A stretch of 64,000 bases of DNA from contig JBBCJL010000006.1 in assembly GCA_037190225.1 (NCBI GenBank), positions 248,001 through 312,000 on the forward strand, in the 5' to 3' direction. How positions within the stretch are numbered: position 1 is the stretch's first letter; each line of letters begins with the position of its first letter. The stretch comes from MKSF01 sp037190225. GTDB taxonomy: Bacteria; Bacteroidota; Bacteroidia; Chitinophagales; Chitinophagaceae. This document shows positions 1 to 7,410 of the stretch, piece by piece. The notes beneath the pieces were generated by a model. The model was not told where the DNA came from. It searched no databases and was given only the letters and a program-made list of their open reading frames with translations. The translations under genes and the position numbers were made by a program.

Positions 1-304
1 GTCGGGCATACATAGAGGCTTCCAGCCCCGCAACGGAAAAGCCTGCATCGGTCACCGCCCGGGCGATCGCCGTAAAGTCGGTCCTGGTATTGGGCCTGAT
101 GTTCAGGACAGCGGTGGTATGCTTCAGGTCCATCTGTACAGACTGGATGAACGCGAGCTTTTTCAGCTGCATTTCCACGCTGCGCGAGCACTGGGAGCAG
201 GTAAGGCCGCTGATGCTCACGCTGACCTGCTTTGTCTGTGCCTGTACGGCCGTGCATCCAGCCAGGACAGCCCATACTATAAAGAGACATTGTATCGTTT
301 TCAT
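1..304 (-). CDS. Secreted heavy-metal-associated (HMA) domain protein, partial
   Basis: The reading frame starts with ATG at 304 and runs off the left edge, so only about 101 residues are seen. It opens with a signal peptide (MKTIQCLFIVWAVLAGCTAV, ending near QA-QT) and continues as an HMA fold with the metal-binding motif TCSQCS and the typical later GFSV stretch. Family members bind Cu(I) or other soft metals; a periplasmic copy could hand metal to an efflux system. Another secreted HMA protein lies at 36963-37310, and a cytosolic one at 26469-26699 in the copper island. The true C-terminus and downstream neighbours are outside the window. Confidence 0.75.
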   Translation of the reverse strand, partial: MKTIQCLFIVWAVLAGCTAVQAQTKQVSVSISGLTCSQCSRSVEMQLKKLAFIQSVQMDLKHTTAVLNIRPNTRTDFTAIARAVTDAGFSVAGLEASMYAR

Positions 305-401
305 ACCGTTATAAAGTTACGTCCTTTCAGCCCTATAAACAAAAAAGTAAGTATATAAATACTTACTTTCTATGCTGAAAAAACACGCTTTAAGGAATGG
401 A

Positions 402-719
402 TTACATATGTTGCTGTATCTTCTTTTCAAAGACGGACCTTGGCGCTGCGCCTACGTGCTTATCTACCACTTCACCGTTTTTGATAAAAAGAATGCAAGG
501 TATGCTGGTGATACCGTAATTGATGGATAAGTTAGGATTTTCATCTACGTTCACTTTTCCGATATTGACTCTTCCTTCGTATTCAGTTGCAAGTGCATCT
601 ATTGTCGGACCTAATGCGAGACATGGGCCACACCATTGTGCCCAAAAATCTACTACAGTTAATTTATCTGATTGTAAAACTTCCTGTTCGAAGTTTGCAT
701 CTGTGAATACTGCTGCCAT
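402..719 (-). CDS. trxA: Thioredoxin
   Basis: This 105-residue protein has the full length of a classical thioredoxin and carries the active site WCGPC at residues 29-33 and the cis-proline region SIPCILF near residue 75. It reduces protein disulfides in the cytosol using electrons from thioredoxin reductase. The ATG at 719 gives the usual N-terminus with no signal peptide. A TAAGTTTG box on the minus strand (775-782) is a good -7 promoter match and would give a leader of about 50 bases. It is transcribed alone. The extra cysteine in the IPC motif is unusual but known in the fold. Confidence 0.93.
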   Translation of the reverse strand: MAAVFTDANFEQEVLQSDKLTVVDFWAQWCGPCLALGPTIDALATEYEGRVNIGKVNVDENPNLSINYGITSIPCILFIKNGEVVDKHVGAAPRSVFEKKIQQHM

Positions 720-915
720 GATTGATTTATTTTTATGATTACGATGTAAAATTATCTAAAGTATTGCCGAAAAACAAACTTATGTTGCTTATACAGGTAT
801 ACTGATTCTTTATATTGCAAATATCCTTAAAGCGCAGAAGGGATGAAAAGTTTTTTTTACCCAAAAGGGGGCTTTTATGTGGATAACTGGAAATACTGAT
901 TCTGAATACTTTGAG

Positions 916-956
916 ATTGTCTTAAATTGCACACTAAAAATCAGCATATAACGCTT
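916..956 (+). promoter_or_regulatory. Conserved leader/promoter element shared with accC
   Basis: The stretch from ATTGT through TTAAATTGCAC, a short A-run and ATCAG to ATATAA recurs almost base for base at 63520-63560, just upstream of the biotin carboxylase gene. It contains a TAAATTG box resembling the Bacteroidota -7 element TAnnTTTG. It ends a few bases before the ATG at 960. The function is unknown; a shared promoter or shared leader control is the simplest reading. Confidence 0.5.
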
Positions 957-959
957 CTT

Positions 960-1964
960 ATGTTAAAAGTCGGAATATTTGGGGTTGGACATTTAGGCAG
1001 GATCCATTTACAGCAATGGCTGGAAATCCCGGGGGTGGAAGTGATCGGGTTCTATGACCCGGATGATGACAACGCCGCCCGGGCCATCACTGACTGCCAG
1101 GTAAAGAGATATGCCGATGCGGAGCAGCTGATAGACGATGCCCATATCCTGGATATCGTGACCACCACCACCAGGCATTTCGAGATCGCTAAGCGCTGCC
1201 TGCTGAAATCCAGACATATTTTCCTGGAAAAGCCCATGACCCATACGATGGAAGAAGCAAGGGAGCTGGTAAAGCTGGTGCACGAGGCCAATGTAAAATG
1301 CCAGATCGGTCACGTGGAGCGGTATAATCCGGCCTTCCTGGCATTAAGGAACCAGCATATAGAGCCCCTGTTCATCGAAACGCACCGCCTGGCGCAGTTC
1401 AATCCCAGGGGGACCGATGTGGCGGTGATCCTGGACCTGATGATCCATGACATTGATATTATCCTATCCCTGGCCAAATCGCCGGTAAAAAGGATCTCTG
1501 CAAGCGGAGTGGCCGTCATCAGCGATACGCCCGATATTGCCAATGCCCGTATCGAGTTTGATAACGGCTGTGTGGCCAACCTGACGGCCAGCAGGATATC
1601 GCTTAAGAAAATGCGGAAAACGCGTATCTTCCAGAAGGATGCCTATATAGGCATTGACTTCCTGGAGAAAAAGACCGAGGTGATCCGCCTGAAGAATGAA
1701 GGAGAGCAAAAGGGATTTTTTGATTTTCCCATTGATATCGGTAACGGGCGTCACAAGCTGATCTCCGTGGAGCAGCCGGTTGTGCCGTCCTCCAATGCTA
1801 TCCGTGAGGAGCTGGCGGATTTCGTGCTGTCCATCTACCAGGACAAGCCTACGGCAGTAACGGTATTTGACGGCCTGAAAGCTATGGAAGTGGCCTATGT
1901 GATCCTGGAAAAGATACAGCAGCAGAGCAATCTGGAGATCGCTTCGGAGCTGAAGCTGCTGTAA
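960..1964 (+). CDS. Gfo/Idh/MocA family oxidoreductase
   Basis: This 334-residue NAD(P)-dependent dehydrogenase begins with a Rossmann nucleotide-binding motif (GVFGVGHLGRIH-like, residues 4-15, read here as GIFGVGHLGRIH) and has the family's EKP motif (FLEKPMTHT, near residue 90), followed by a C-terminal alpha/beta substrate domain with GHVERYNP. The family reduces or oxidises sugars and related polyols; the substrate cannot be read from the sequence. The frame is also open from a TTG at 927, but the ATG at 960 starts directly at the Rossmann strand and is preferred. It converges on the AraC gene at 1976 with only 11 bases between the stops. Its leader is shared with accC. Confidence 0.85.
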   Translation: MLKVGIFGVGHLGRIHLQQWLEIPGVEVIGFYDPDDDNAARAITDCQVKRYADAEQLIDDAHILDIVTTTTRHFEIAKRCLLKSRHIFLEKPMTHTMEEARELVKLVHEANVKCQIGHVERYNPAFLALRNQHIEPLFIETHRLAQFNPRGTDVAVILDLMIHDIDIILSLAKSPVKRISASGVAVISDTPDIANARIEFDNGCVANLTASRISLKKMRKTRIFQKDAYIGIDFLEKKTEVIRLKNEGEQKGFFDFPIDIGNGRHKLISVEQPVVPSSNAIREELADFVLSIYQDKPTAVTVFDGLKAMEVAYVILEKIQQQSNLEIASELKLL

Positions 1965-1975
1965 GGTAGCAATAT

Positions 1976-2779
1976 TTACTGTTGCGGCAGGCTTTTTACT
2001 TTCCGGTATTCCGCCGGCCGGAGACCTATCATTTTATAAAATACATTGCTGAACGTGGGCACGCTGTTATAGCCTACGCTGAAGCAGATCTCCGAAACGC
2101 TTTTATTGGTTTCCAGCAGCAATTCCAGGGCTTTAAGCAGCCTTAAGATAGTAAGATATTCTATAAAGGTCATATTGAGGTCCCTGGAGAACAGCCTGGT
2201 CAGCGAGCGCAGGCTGATGCCGAAATGACGGGCGATGTCGGGCAATGTGATCTTGCTGCCCAGGTGCTCATTAAGGTGCTGTACGATATCCCTGAGCTTT
2301 TCATCCTGCGGGAAGGGGAGCGCCAGAGGTAGGGAAAAGGTGCTGAACTTCTGCAGCAGGATAAAGAAGGCTTTGGCTATCGTATAATTCTCATCTTCCG
2401 GCAAGATATTGCCTTTGACAGACGCAGTATATTCCAGCAGGTTGAACAGGAGATCATTGACCGGGTAGATCCTGGTCGTGCCGGTGAACTCCGTAGCGGT
2501 ATCCACGGGAAAATAAAGGTTCCGCATGACGGCCTTTTCCGTGCTGGGATGGATGCTGTGCAGTTCGGACGGAGCTATCCATATAAAATGCCTTGATGGC
2601 AGAAAGAATGTTTTAGTGCTTGTCCTGACATATACGATGCCGCCTTCCGTATACAGGAACTGTCCTTTATGGTGCCGGTGCGCAGGCACAAAGCTCTCGT
2701 CAAAGGTTCCATGATGACAATAAATGGAGTCCGGTATCTTATCCACTTCCGTAAGGTAATATCTTTCTTTTTGATTCAT
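1976..2779 (-). CDS. AraC family transcriptional regulator with cupin sensor domain
   Basis: About 267 residues: an N-terminal cupin-like ligand domain (HRHHKGQFLYTEGG, near residue 40, then WIAPSELHSI) and a C-terminal pair of helix-turn-helix motifs (LPDIARHFGISLRSLTRLF and SVSEICFSVGYNSVPTFSN). Proteins of this build sense a small ligand in the cytosol and activate nearby or distant genes. The ATG at 2779 is preferred over the upstream TTG at 2800, because that TTG sits inside a likely -7 box (TATATTTG on the minus strand, 2798-2805). The target is unknown; the closest neighbours are tRNA-Tyr upstream and the convergent oxidoreductase gene. Confidence 0.87.
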   Translation of the reverse strand: MNQKERYYLTEVDKIPDSIYCHHGTFDESFVPAHRHHKGQFLYTEGGIVYVRTSTKTFFLPSRHFIWIAPSELHSIHPSTEKAVMRNLYFPVDTATEFTGTTRIYPVNDLLFNLLEYTASVKGNILPEDENYTIAKAFFILLQKFSTFSLPLALPFPQDEKLRDIVQHLNEHLGSKITLPDIARHFGISLRSLTRLFSRDLNMTFIEYLTILRLLKALELLLETNKSVSEICFSVGYNSVPTFSNVFYKMIGLRPAEYRKVKSLPQQ

Positions 2780-2886
2780 CCGCAGCGGTTTATTTCCCAA
2801 ATATAATATTTTTAGCCTGTTTTGCCTTTCTTTCCCGGGCTTAAGAACGGGCGTTGCCGGACAGGTGCTATTTCTGTACCCGGAAA

Positions 2887-2918
2887 TTTGGAAAATAGCA
2901 TTACGCTTCTTACATTTG
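2887..2918 (+). promoter_or_regulatory. Promoter of tRNA-Tyr
   Basis: TTTG at 2887-2890 and TACATTTG at 2911-2918 are separated by 20 bases, very close to the Bacteroidota housekeeping consensus TTTG-N19-TAnnTTTG. The tRNA begins 15 bases after the -7 box. Confidence 0.7.
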
Positions 2919-2933
2919 CTCCACTTCAGAAAC

Positions 2934-3016
2934 GGGTAGTTGGCCGAGTGGTTAAAGGCGGCAGACTGTAAATCTGCTCACGTTTGTGTACGGAGGTTCG
3001 AATCCTTCACTGCCCA
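2934..3016 (+). tRNA. tRNA-Tyr (GTA)
   Basis: The 83-base sequence folds as a class II tRNA with a long variable arm. The acceptor stem is GGGTAGT/ACTGCCC with discriminator A. The anticodon stem-loop GCAGA-CTGTAAA-TCTGC gives anticodon GTA, and the T-loop is GGTTCGAATCC. The CCA end is not encoded, as is common in Bacteroidota. It is a single tRNA with its own promoter and terminator. Confidence 0.95.
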
Positions 3017-3024
3017 CTGATAAT

Positions 3025-3058
3025 AAATAAGGGATGATCGAAAGATTGTCCCTTATTT
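3025..3058 (+). terminator. Intrinsic terminator after tRNA-Tyr
   Basis: A continuous 15-pair stem closes on a GAAA tetraloop (3040-3043): the outer ten pairs AAATAAGGGA/TCCCTTATTT are perfect, the next two are G-T wobbles and the last three are perfect. It begins nine bases after the tRNA and ends in a short T-run. Confidence 0.85.
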
Positions 3059-3102
3059 TATTGTGTAAAATTGTTGCGGGTTTATAAGGTAATCACTTTT
3101 AC

Positions 3103-3125
3103 TGACTATCTACATATAGTCAACA
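3103..3125 (+). repeat. Solitary copy of a MITE-like terminal repeat
   Basis: These 23 bases match the inner-facing right terminal repeat of the element at 40407-40595 at 21 of 23 positions (TGACTATCTA, then ATATAG and CAACA). The first 20 bases also form a small palindrome, TGACTAT...ATAGTCA. No second end is visible within 200 bases, so it is a solo or decayed end. The rest of 3060-3266 is AT-rich and shows no gene. Confidence 0.45.
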
Positions 3126-3266
3126 AGAAATAAATAAAAAAATAAGGTAGAAATAAGCTACTCATAGAACTAATGGATATATAGGCTAAACAACTAAGGA
3201 GAGCGGATAGGTAGAATTCAACTGATTATCTTGAATTTACTTAACTAACTACTTAAGTTCATTACT

Positions 3267-3398
3267 TTAGTCCAGTCCTTTTACCCCGTCCCTGTTATAC
3301 ACTTCCACGATAGCCCTACCTGAGAGAACCGAATATAAGATCTGTACGGTAGCGGGCAGAATAATCCCGGTCATATTGGATGAATCCGGTGAAATCAT
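3267..3398 (-). CDS. Possible small ORF coupled to the repeat-protein gene
   Basis: A 43-codon frame begins with ATG directly after the TAA of the upstream gene (TAA-ATG, no spacing), which would allow translational coupling. The product starts MISPDSSNMTGIILPATVQ and ends YNRDGVKGLD. It has a mildly hydrophobic middle and no recognised motif. Codon use resembles that of neighbouring genes. It may equally be a remnant of a longer 3' end. I do not recognise a family. Confidence 0.25.
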   Translation of the reverse strand: MISPDSSNMTGIILPATVQILYSVLSGRAIVEVYNRDGVKGLD

Positions 3399-3806
3399 TT
3401 AAAACTTAAAAAAGAAATACACGACTGCTGCCCATTCTTTCTTTATGCCTCTGGCATAGCCAATGGTACTGCGGCTGGCATTTTCCACCGTTCCGTCATC
3501 TTTGATATAGCCAATGGTCGAGCGACTGCTGTTTTCAATAGTGCCGTTCTGCTTTACATAGCCTATGGTAGACCGGCTGCTGTTTTCAATAGTACCATCG
3601 GCTTTAATATAGCCTATGGTGCGGCGGCTTTTATCTTCTATAGTGCCGTCTTCCCTGATATAACCCACTGTGGAACGGCTGCTGTTCTCGATAGTACCGT
3701 CACTCTTAATATAGCCGGTAGTGCTGCGGCGCTCAGACTCCAGGGTTTGTGCCTTTGCGAATGTCATACTGCCCAGGGCAATGATCGTTACCAGTATCTT
3801 TTTCAT
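3399..3806 (-). CDS. Secreted 17-residue-repeat protein (5-fold beta-flower type)
   Basis: The product is 135 residues: a signal peptide (MKKILVTIIALGSMTFAKAQ) and then five full copies plus a partial copy of a 17-residue unit, consensus RSTIGYIKxDGTIENSS. At DNA level this is a 51-bp imperfect tandem repeat. The GYI(K/R)xDGTIE(N/D) pattern matches, as far as I can recall, the Bacteroidota family named 5-fold beta-flower protein, in which each repeat makes one petal of a closed sheet. The C-terminal tail (IKKEWAAVVYFFFKF) is hydrophobic and aromatic. It is probably periplasmic or surface-located; its function is unknown. Confidence 0.7.
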   Translation of the reverse strand: MKKILVTIIALGSMTFAKAQTLESERRSTTGYIKSDGTIENSSRSTVGYIREDGTIEDKSRRTIGYIKADGTIENSSRSTIGYVKQNGTIENSSRSTIGYIKDDGTVENASRSTIGYARGIKKEWAAVVYFFFKF

Positions 3807-3898
3807 TTCTTAAAATGGTTTTCATTCGTTTATATAAATGCGGGTGGCTTCTATCCCGGGTAGCTCCCGGAAGCGCCGAGTATGTTCCAAACGGTTAC

Positions 3899-3921
3899 CC
3901 CGGAAGCACTATGCTTCCGGG
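3899..3921 (-). terminator. Putative terminator hairpin downstream of katG
   Basis: CCCGGAAGC and GCTTCCGGG form a perfect 9-pair stem with a 5-base loop, 29 bases past the katG stop. A strong T-run is missing on the minus strand, so termination efficiency is uncertain. Confidence 0.45.
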
Positions 3922-3949
3922 ATAAGTTCATCTATACCTGCTCTCAATA

Positions 3950-6154
3950 TCAGGATGCCAGATCAAAACGGTCCAGGTCCATGACCTTGGTCCAGGCCTT
4001 TACAAAATCCCTTACAAACTTCTCTTTGGCGTCCTCGCTGCCGTACACCTCCGCAATGGCCCTGAGCTCTGCGTGGGAGCCGAATACAAGGTCCGCACGG
4101 GTAGCGGTCCACCTGGTGGCGCCTGTGGCGCGGTCCTTTCCTTCAAACAATTCTTTGGTGTGATCTGTTGCGCTCCACACTGTATCCATATCCAGCAAAT
4201 GAACAAAAAAGTCATTGGACAGGGTCTCTTTCCTGTGGGTAAATACCCCGTGGGCGGAACCGTCATAATTGGTATCCAGCACACGCAGACCGCCCACCAG
4301 TACCGTCATTTCCGGGGCTGTCAGGGTCAGCAGCTGGGCTTTGTCTACCAGCAGGCTCTCAGTGGATGCGGACAATGCCGTTTTACGGTAATTACGGAAC
4401 CCGTCTGCTACCGGTTCCAGGTGGCTGAAGAGCGCTGCATCCGTCTGCTCCTGCGAAGCGTCCGTTCTGCCGCTACTGAAAGGCACGGTCAGGTTGATAC
4501 CGGCATTTTGAGCTGCTTTTTCAATACCGGTATTGCCTGCCAGCACAATAAGGTCTGCCAGGGAAACCCGTTTGGAGGTCGGCTGCTGCCCGTTGAAATC
4601 ATGCTGGATGGCTTCCAGCTTATCCAGTACCGCTGCTAAGCGGACAGGGTTATTGGCAGCCCAGAACCTCTGGGGAGACAGGCGGATCCTTGCCCCGTTG
4701 GCGCCGCCGCGCTTATCTGATCCCCTGAACGTGGATGCAGAAGCCCAGGCTGTACTGACCATCTGTGATATAGACAATCCGGAAGCCAGGATCTTTTCTT
4801 TCAGCAGGGCAATATCATCTGCATTGATCTGTTCATAGCCGGCCGCAGGCAGCGGGTCCTGCCATATGAAATCCTCTTCCGGCACTTCCGGGCCCAGGTA
4901 GCGGGATTTAGGACCCATATCACGGTGGGTCAGCTTGAACCAGGCACGGGCAAAAGCATCGGCGAACGCTTCCGGCTCTTCAAGAAAACGCCTGGAGATC
5001 TTTTCATAGGTGGGATCGTACCGCAATGACAGGTCGGTGGTCAGCATGGTAGGAAGGTGCTTGCGCGAAGGGTCAAAAGCATCTGGTATGACGGCCTCTG
5101 TGGTTTTGGCTGTCCACTGGTGCGCGCCTGCGGGGCTTTTGGAGAGCTCCCACTCATAGCCGAATAAATGCTCGAAGAAATCATGGGTCCATTGAGTGGG
5201 CCGGGTGGTCCAGGTCACTTCCAGGCCGCTGGTGATGGTATCTTTGCCAAGCCCTGAGCCGAAGCTGTTATGCCATCCCAGACCCTGTTGCTCCATCCCC
5301 GCATCTTCCGGGTCTACGCCCACGTGAGAAGTATCGGCGGCGCCATGAGTTTTACCGAAAGTATGCCCGCCGGCAATGAGCGCTACGGTCTCCTCATCGT
5401 CCATGCCCATATTGCCGAAGGTCTTACGTATGGACCTGGCGGCCAGCACCGGGTCCGGGTTCCGGTCAGGACCTTCGGGATTGACGTAGATCAGCCCCAT
5501 TTCGGTGGCGCCCAGCGGGTTCTCAAGCGTATCGGGGTCCCGGTGCCTGTTCACCCACTCCTTCTCGCTGCCCCAGTATATATCCTTATCCGCTTCCCAT
5601 ACATCAGCCCGCCCGCCGCCGAATCCCAGGGGCTTGAAGCCCATGGATTCCAGCGCTACATTACCCGTAAGTATCAGCAGGTCGGCCCAGGATATCTTAT
5701 TACCGTATTTCTGCTTCACTGGCCATAGCAGCCTCCTTGCCTTATCCAAGCTCACGTTGTCCGGCCAGCTGTTAAGCGGGGCGAAGCGCTGCTGCCCCCT
5801 GCCGCCGCCGCCACGGCCATCCTGCTGGCGGTAAGTGCCGGCGCTGTGCCAGGCCATACGAACGAATAGGGGGCCATAATGCCCGAAATCGGCGGGCCAC
5901 CATTCCCGGGATTCTGTCATAAGGGCTGCCAGGTCCTTCTTAAGGGCTGCGAGATCCAGGCTCCTGAATGCCGCTGCATAGTCAAAATTCTTATCCATGG
6001 GGTCGGAAAGGGAAGCGTGCTGGCGCAGGATATCCAGGGTGAGCTGGCGTGGCCACCAGTCGCCGGTACGGGTTCCTTCCGGGCTTATTTTTTCTGTGGA
6101 GCGCGTAACGTTGTGGAACGGGCATTGACTGATGTCTTGTGTGTTTTGATCCAT
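3950..6154 (-). CDS. katG: Catalase-peroxidase
   Basis: The 734-residue product is the normal KatG length. The enzyme removes H2O2 by catalase and peroxidase activity using a b-type haem. Distal haem residues R99, W102 and H103 lie in VRMAWHSAGTYR; the proximal histidine is in GGHTFGKTHGA; the Met-Tyr-Trp adduct region NPLGATEMGLIYVNPEGP is present. The C-terminal half is the usual inactive duplicated domain (HRDMGPKSRYLGPEVP onward). No signal peptide is seen, so it is cytosolic. It is divergent from the OxyR gene at 6331, which strongly suggests induction by peroxide. Confidence 0.98.
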   Translation of the reverse strand: MDQNTQDISQCPFHNVTRSTEKISPEGTRTGDWWPRQLTLDILRQHASLSDPMDKNFDYAAAFRSLDLAALKKDLAALMTESREWWPADFGHYGPLFVRMAWHSAGTYRQQDGRGGGGRGQQRFAPLNSWPDNVSLDKARRLLWPVKQKYGNKISWADLLILTGNVALESMGFKPLGFGGGRADVWEADKDIYWGSEKEWVNRHRDPDTLENPLGATEMGLIYVNPEGPDRNPDPVLAARSIRKTFGNMGMDDEETVALIAGGHTFGKTHGAADTSHVGVDPEDAGMEQQGLGWHNSFGSGLGKDTITSGLEVTWTTRPTQWTHDFFEHLFGYEWELSKSPAGAHQWTAKTTEAVIPDAFDPSRKHLPTMLTTDLSLRYDPTYEKISRRFLEEPEAFADAFARAWFKLTHRDMGPKSRYLGPEVPEEDFIWQDPLPAAGYEQINADDIALLKEKILASGLSISQMVSTAWASASTFRGSDKRGGANGARIRLSPQRFWAANNPVRLAAVLDKLEAIQHDFNGQQPTSKRVSLADLIVLAGNTGIEKAAQNAGINLTVPFSSGRTDASQEQTDAALFSHLEPVADGFRNYRKTALSASTESLLVDKAQLLTLTAPEMTVLVGGLRVLDTNYDGSAHGVFTHRKETLSNDFFVHLLDMDTVWSATDHTKELFEGKDRATGATRWTATRADLVFGSHAELRAIAEVYGSEDAKEKFVRDFVKAWTKVMDLDRFDLAS

Positions 6155-6280
6155 ACTAAATAGTTTTAGGTAAGCTCAGATTGAGAAGCGGATGTCACGG
6201 AAATGTAAAATAATATTTTTCTGCTATATCCGCAAGCAGGTAAGGCATCCTGCTCAGGAACAAAATAAAACAATCCGATC

Positions 6281-6329
6281 AATTAAACAAAATTGAAAAG
6301 ATTTACCTTTGATTAAATTTTGTTTAATT
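6281..6329. promoter_or_regulatory. Candidate OxyR operator: 14-bp inverted repeat in the katG/oxyR gap
   Basis: AATTAAACAAAATT (6281-6294) and its exact reverse complement AATTTTGTTTAATT (6316-6329) are separated by 21 bases. Between them lies TACCTTTG (6304-6311), a perfect TAnnTTTG -7 box for the oxyR gene. The right arm ends one base before the oxyR ATG. A regulator bound here would cover the oxyR promoter, as expected for autorepression plus divergent activation by a LysR-type protein. Confidence 0.6.
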
Positions 6330-6330
6330 A

Positions 6331-7245
6331 ATGACGATCCAGCAATTACAATATGTGGTGGCGGTGGATGAGCACCGTCATTTTCAGAAAGCGGCTGTTG
6401 CCTGCTTTGTAACGCCGGCAGCCCTGAGCATCATGGTGAAGCGGCTGGAGGAAGAGTTAGGAGTGGTCATATTTGACCGTTCCAGGCAGCCGGTGATCCC
6501 TACGGAAATGGGTGTCATAGTGATACGGAATGCAAGGGAGATACTGTCCGGTGTCAGGAAGATGGAGCAGGAAGTGAAATACAGTACCGGGACGGATATC
6601 AGGGGAGAGCTCCGTATTGGCGTGATACCGACCCTGGCGCCTTATTTATTGCATTTATTCGTTCCGGGCCTGCTGGCGAAGTACCCGGACCTGAAAATAC
6701 AGCTGAAAGAGTTGCATACACACACGATATTGGAGCAGCTGCAGCATGATCTGCTGGATGTGGGCCTGATGGCCGTACAGCCAGAGCTGCAGGGTCTGAA
6801 AGTACGCAGCCTTTTCCGGGAGCGGCTGCTGGTATTCGTTTCGGAAAACGAGACCAGCCTGAATCATCGTTTTTTGCTCCCGGGAGATATTGATGTGGAG
6901 CGGCTGTGGCTGCTGGAAGAGGAGCACTGCCTGCGCTCCCAGGTCATGAACCTGTGCTCCCTGAAGAAAAAAGCGGTGGAGCATGCCCGGATGACGTTTG
7001 ACGCGGGAAGCATCGAAACGCTTATGAATATAGTAGAAGGCAGCGGCGGGATCACCGTTATTCCCGAGCTGGCAACCTTACAGTTTACAGCGGCCAGGAA
7101 GCAGCAGGTGCGGTACTTCGCCCCGCCGGAGCCGGTAAGGGAGATCGGTATGGTCACGTACCGACACTTCGTAAAAGAGAAGCTGCTGGATATTCTGCAG
7201 GAAGAGATACAGGCGGCAGTAGCTCCGCTGGTACAGCGCATCTGA
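6331..7245 (+). CDS. oxyR: LysR-type peroxide sensor OxyR
   Basis: A 304-residue LysR regulator with an N-terminal winged helix-turn-helix (LQYVVAVDEHRHFQKAAVAC) and a periplasmic-binding-like effector domain. The decisive feature is LLEEEHCLRSQVMNLC: C200 and C209 are separated by eight residues, as are C199 and C208 that form the redox disulfide in E. coli OxyR. This supports direct H2O2 sensing. The gene is divergent from katG across a 176-base gap with a perfect inverted repeat. The start ATG is fixed by the usual MTIQQLQYVVAV N-terminus. Confidence 0.93.
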   Translation: MTIQQLQYVVAVDEHRHFQKAAVACFVTPAALSIMVKRLEEELGVVIFDRSRQPVIPTEMGVIVIRNAREILSGVRKMEQEVKYSTGTDIRGELRIGVIPTLAPYLLHLFVPGLLAKYPDLKIQLKELHTHTILEQLQHDLLDVGLMAVQPELQGLKVRSLFRERLLVFVSENETSLNHRFLLPGDIDVERLWLLEEEHCLRSQVMNLCSLKKKAVEHARMTFDAGSIETLMNIVEGSGGITVIPELATLQFTAARKQQVRYFAPPEPVREIGMVTYRHFVKEKLLDILQEEIQAAVAPLVQRI

Positions 7246-7410
7246 AGGTCTGGCGGCAAATGGAAATGATTTTAAGACATCGGCCGGGTGCCGGGACCAA
7301 CAGTTGAAGAAATCCTGTACATTTATACCGGCAAAGACCGGCCGCGATAAGGCAGAAACGGCCCGCGGTATTCCAGGATCTTTCCAGTATCTGACTTCAA
7401 CTTTGAGCAT

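Noticed and set aside
878..886. TGTGGATAA, a perfect DnaA box (also at 48324-48332)
   Set aside because: The boxes are single, without clusters, an AT-rich unwinding element nearby or dnaA/dnaN genes, so no origin is claimed.
923..931. TTGCA in the shared leader as a sigma-54 -12 element
   Set aside because: No GG at the required -24 spacing in either copy, and no enhancer-type activator nearby.
2934..3125. tRNA-Tyr as an integration site for a mobile island
   Set aside because: No integrase gene and no direct repeat of the tRNA 3' end is visible; the neighbouring terminal repeat is not a tRNA duplicate.
3420..3760. Regular repeats of about 51 bp, at first sight like a CRISPR array
   Set aside because: The unit has no unique spacers; it encodes the 17-residue repeat of a secreted protein in one open frame.
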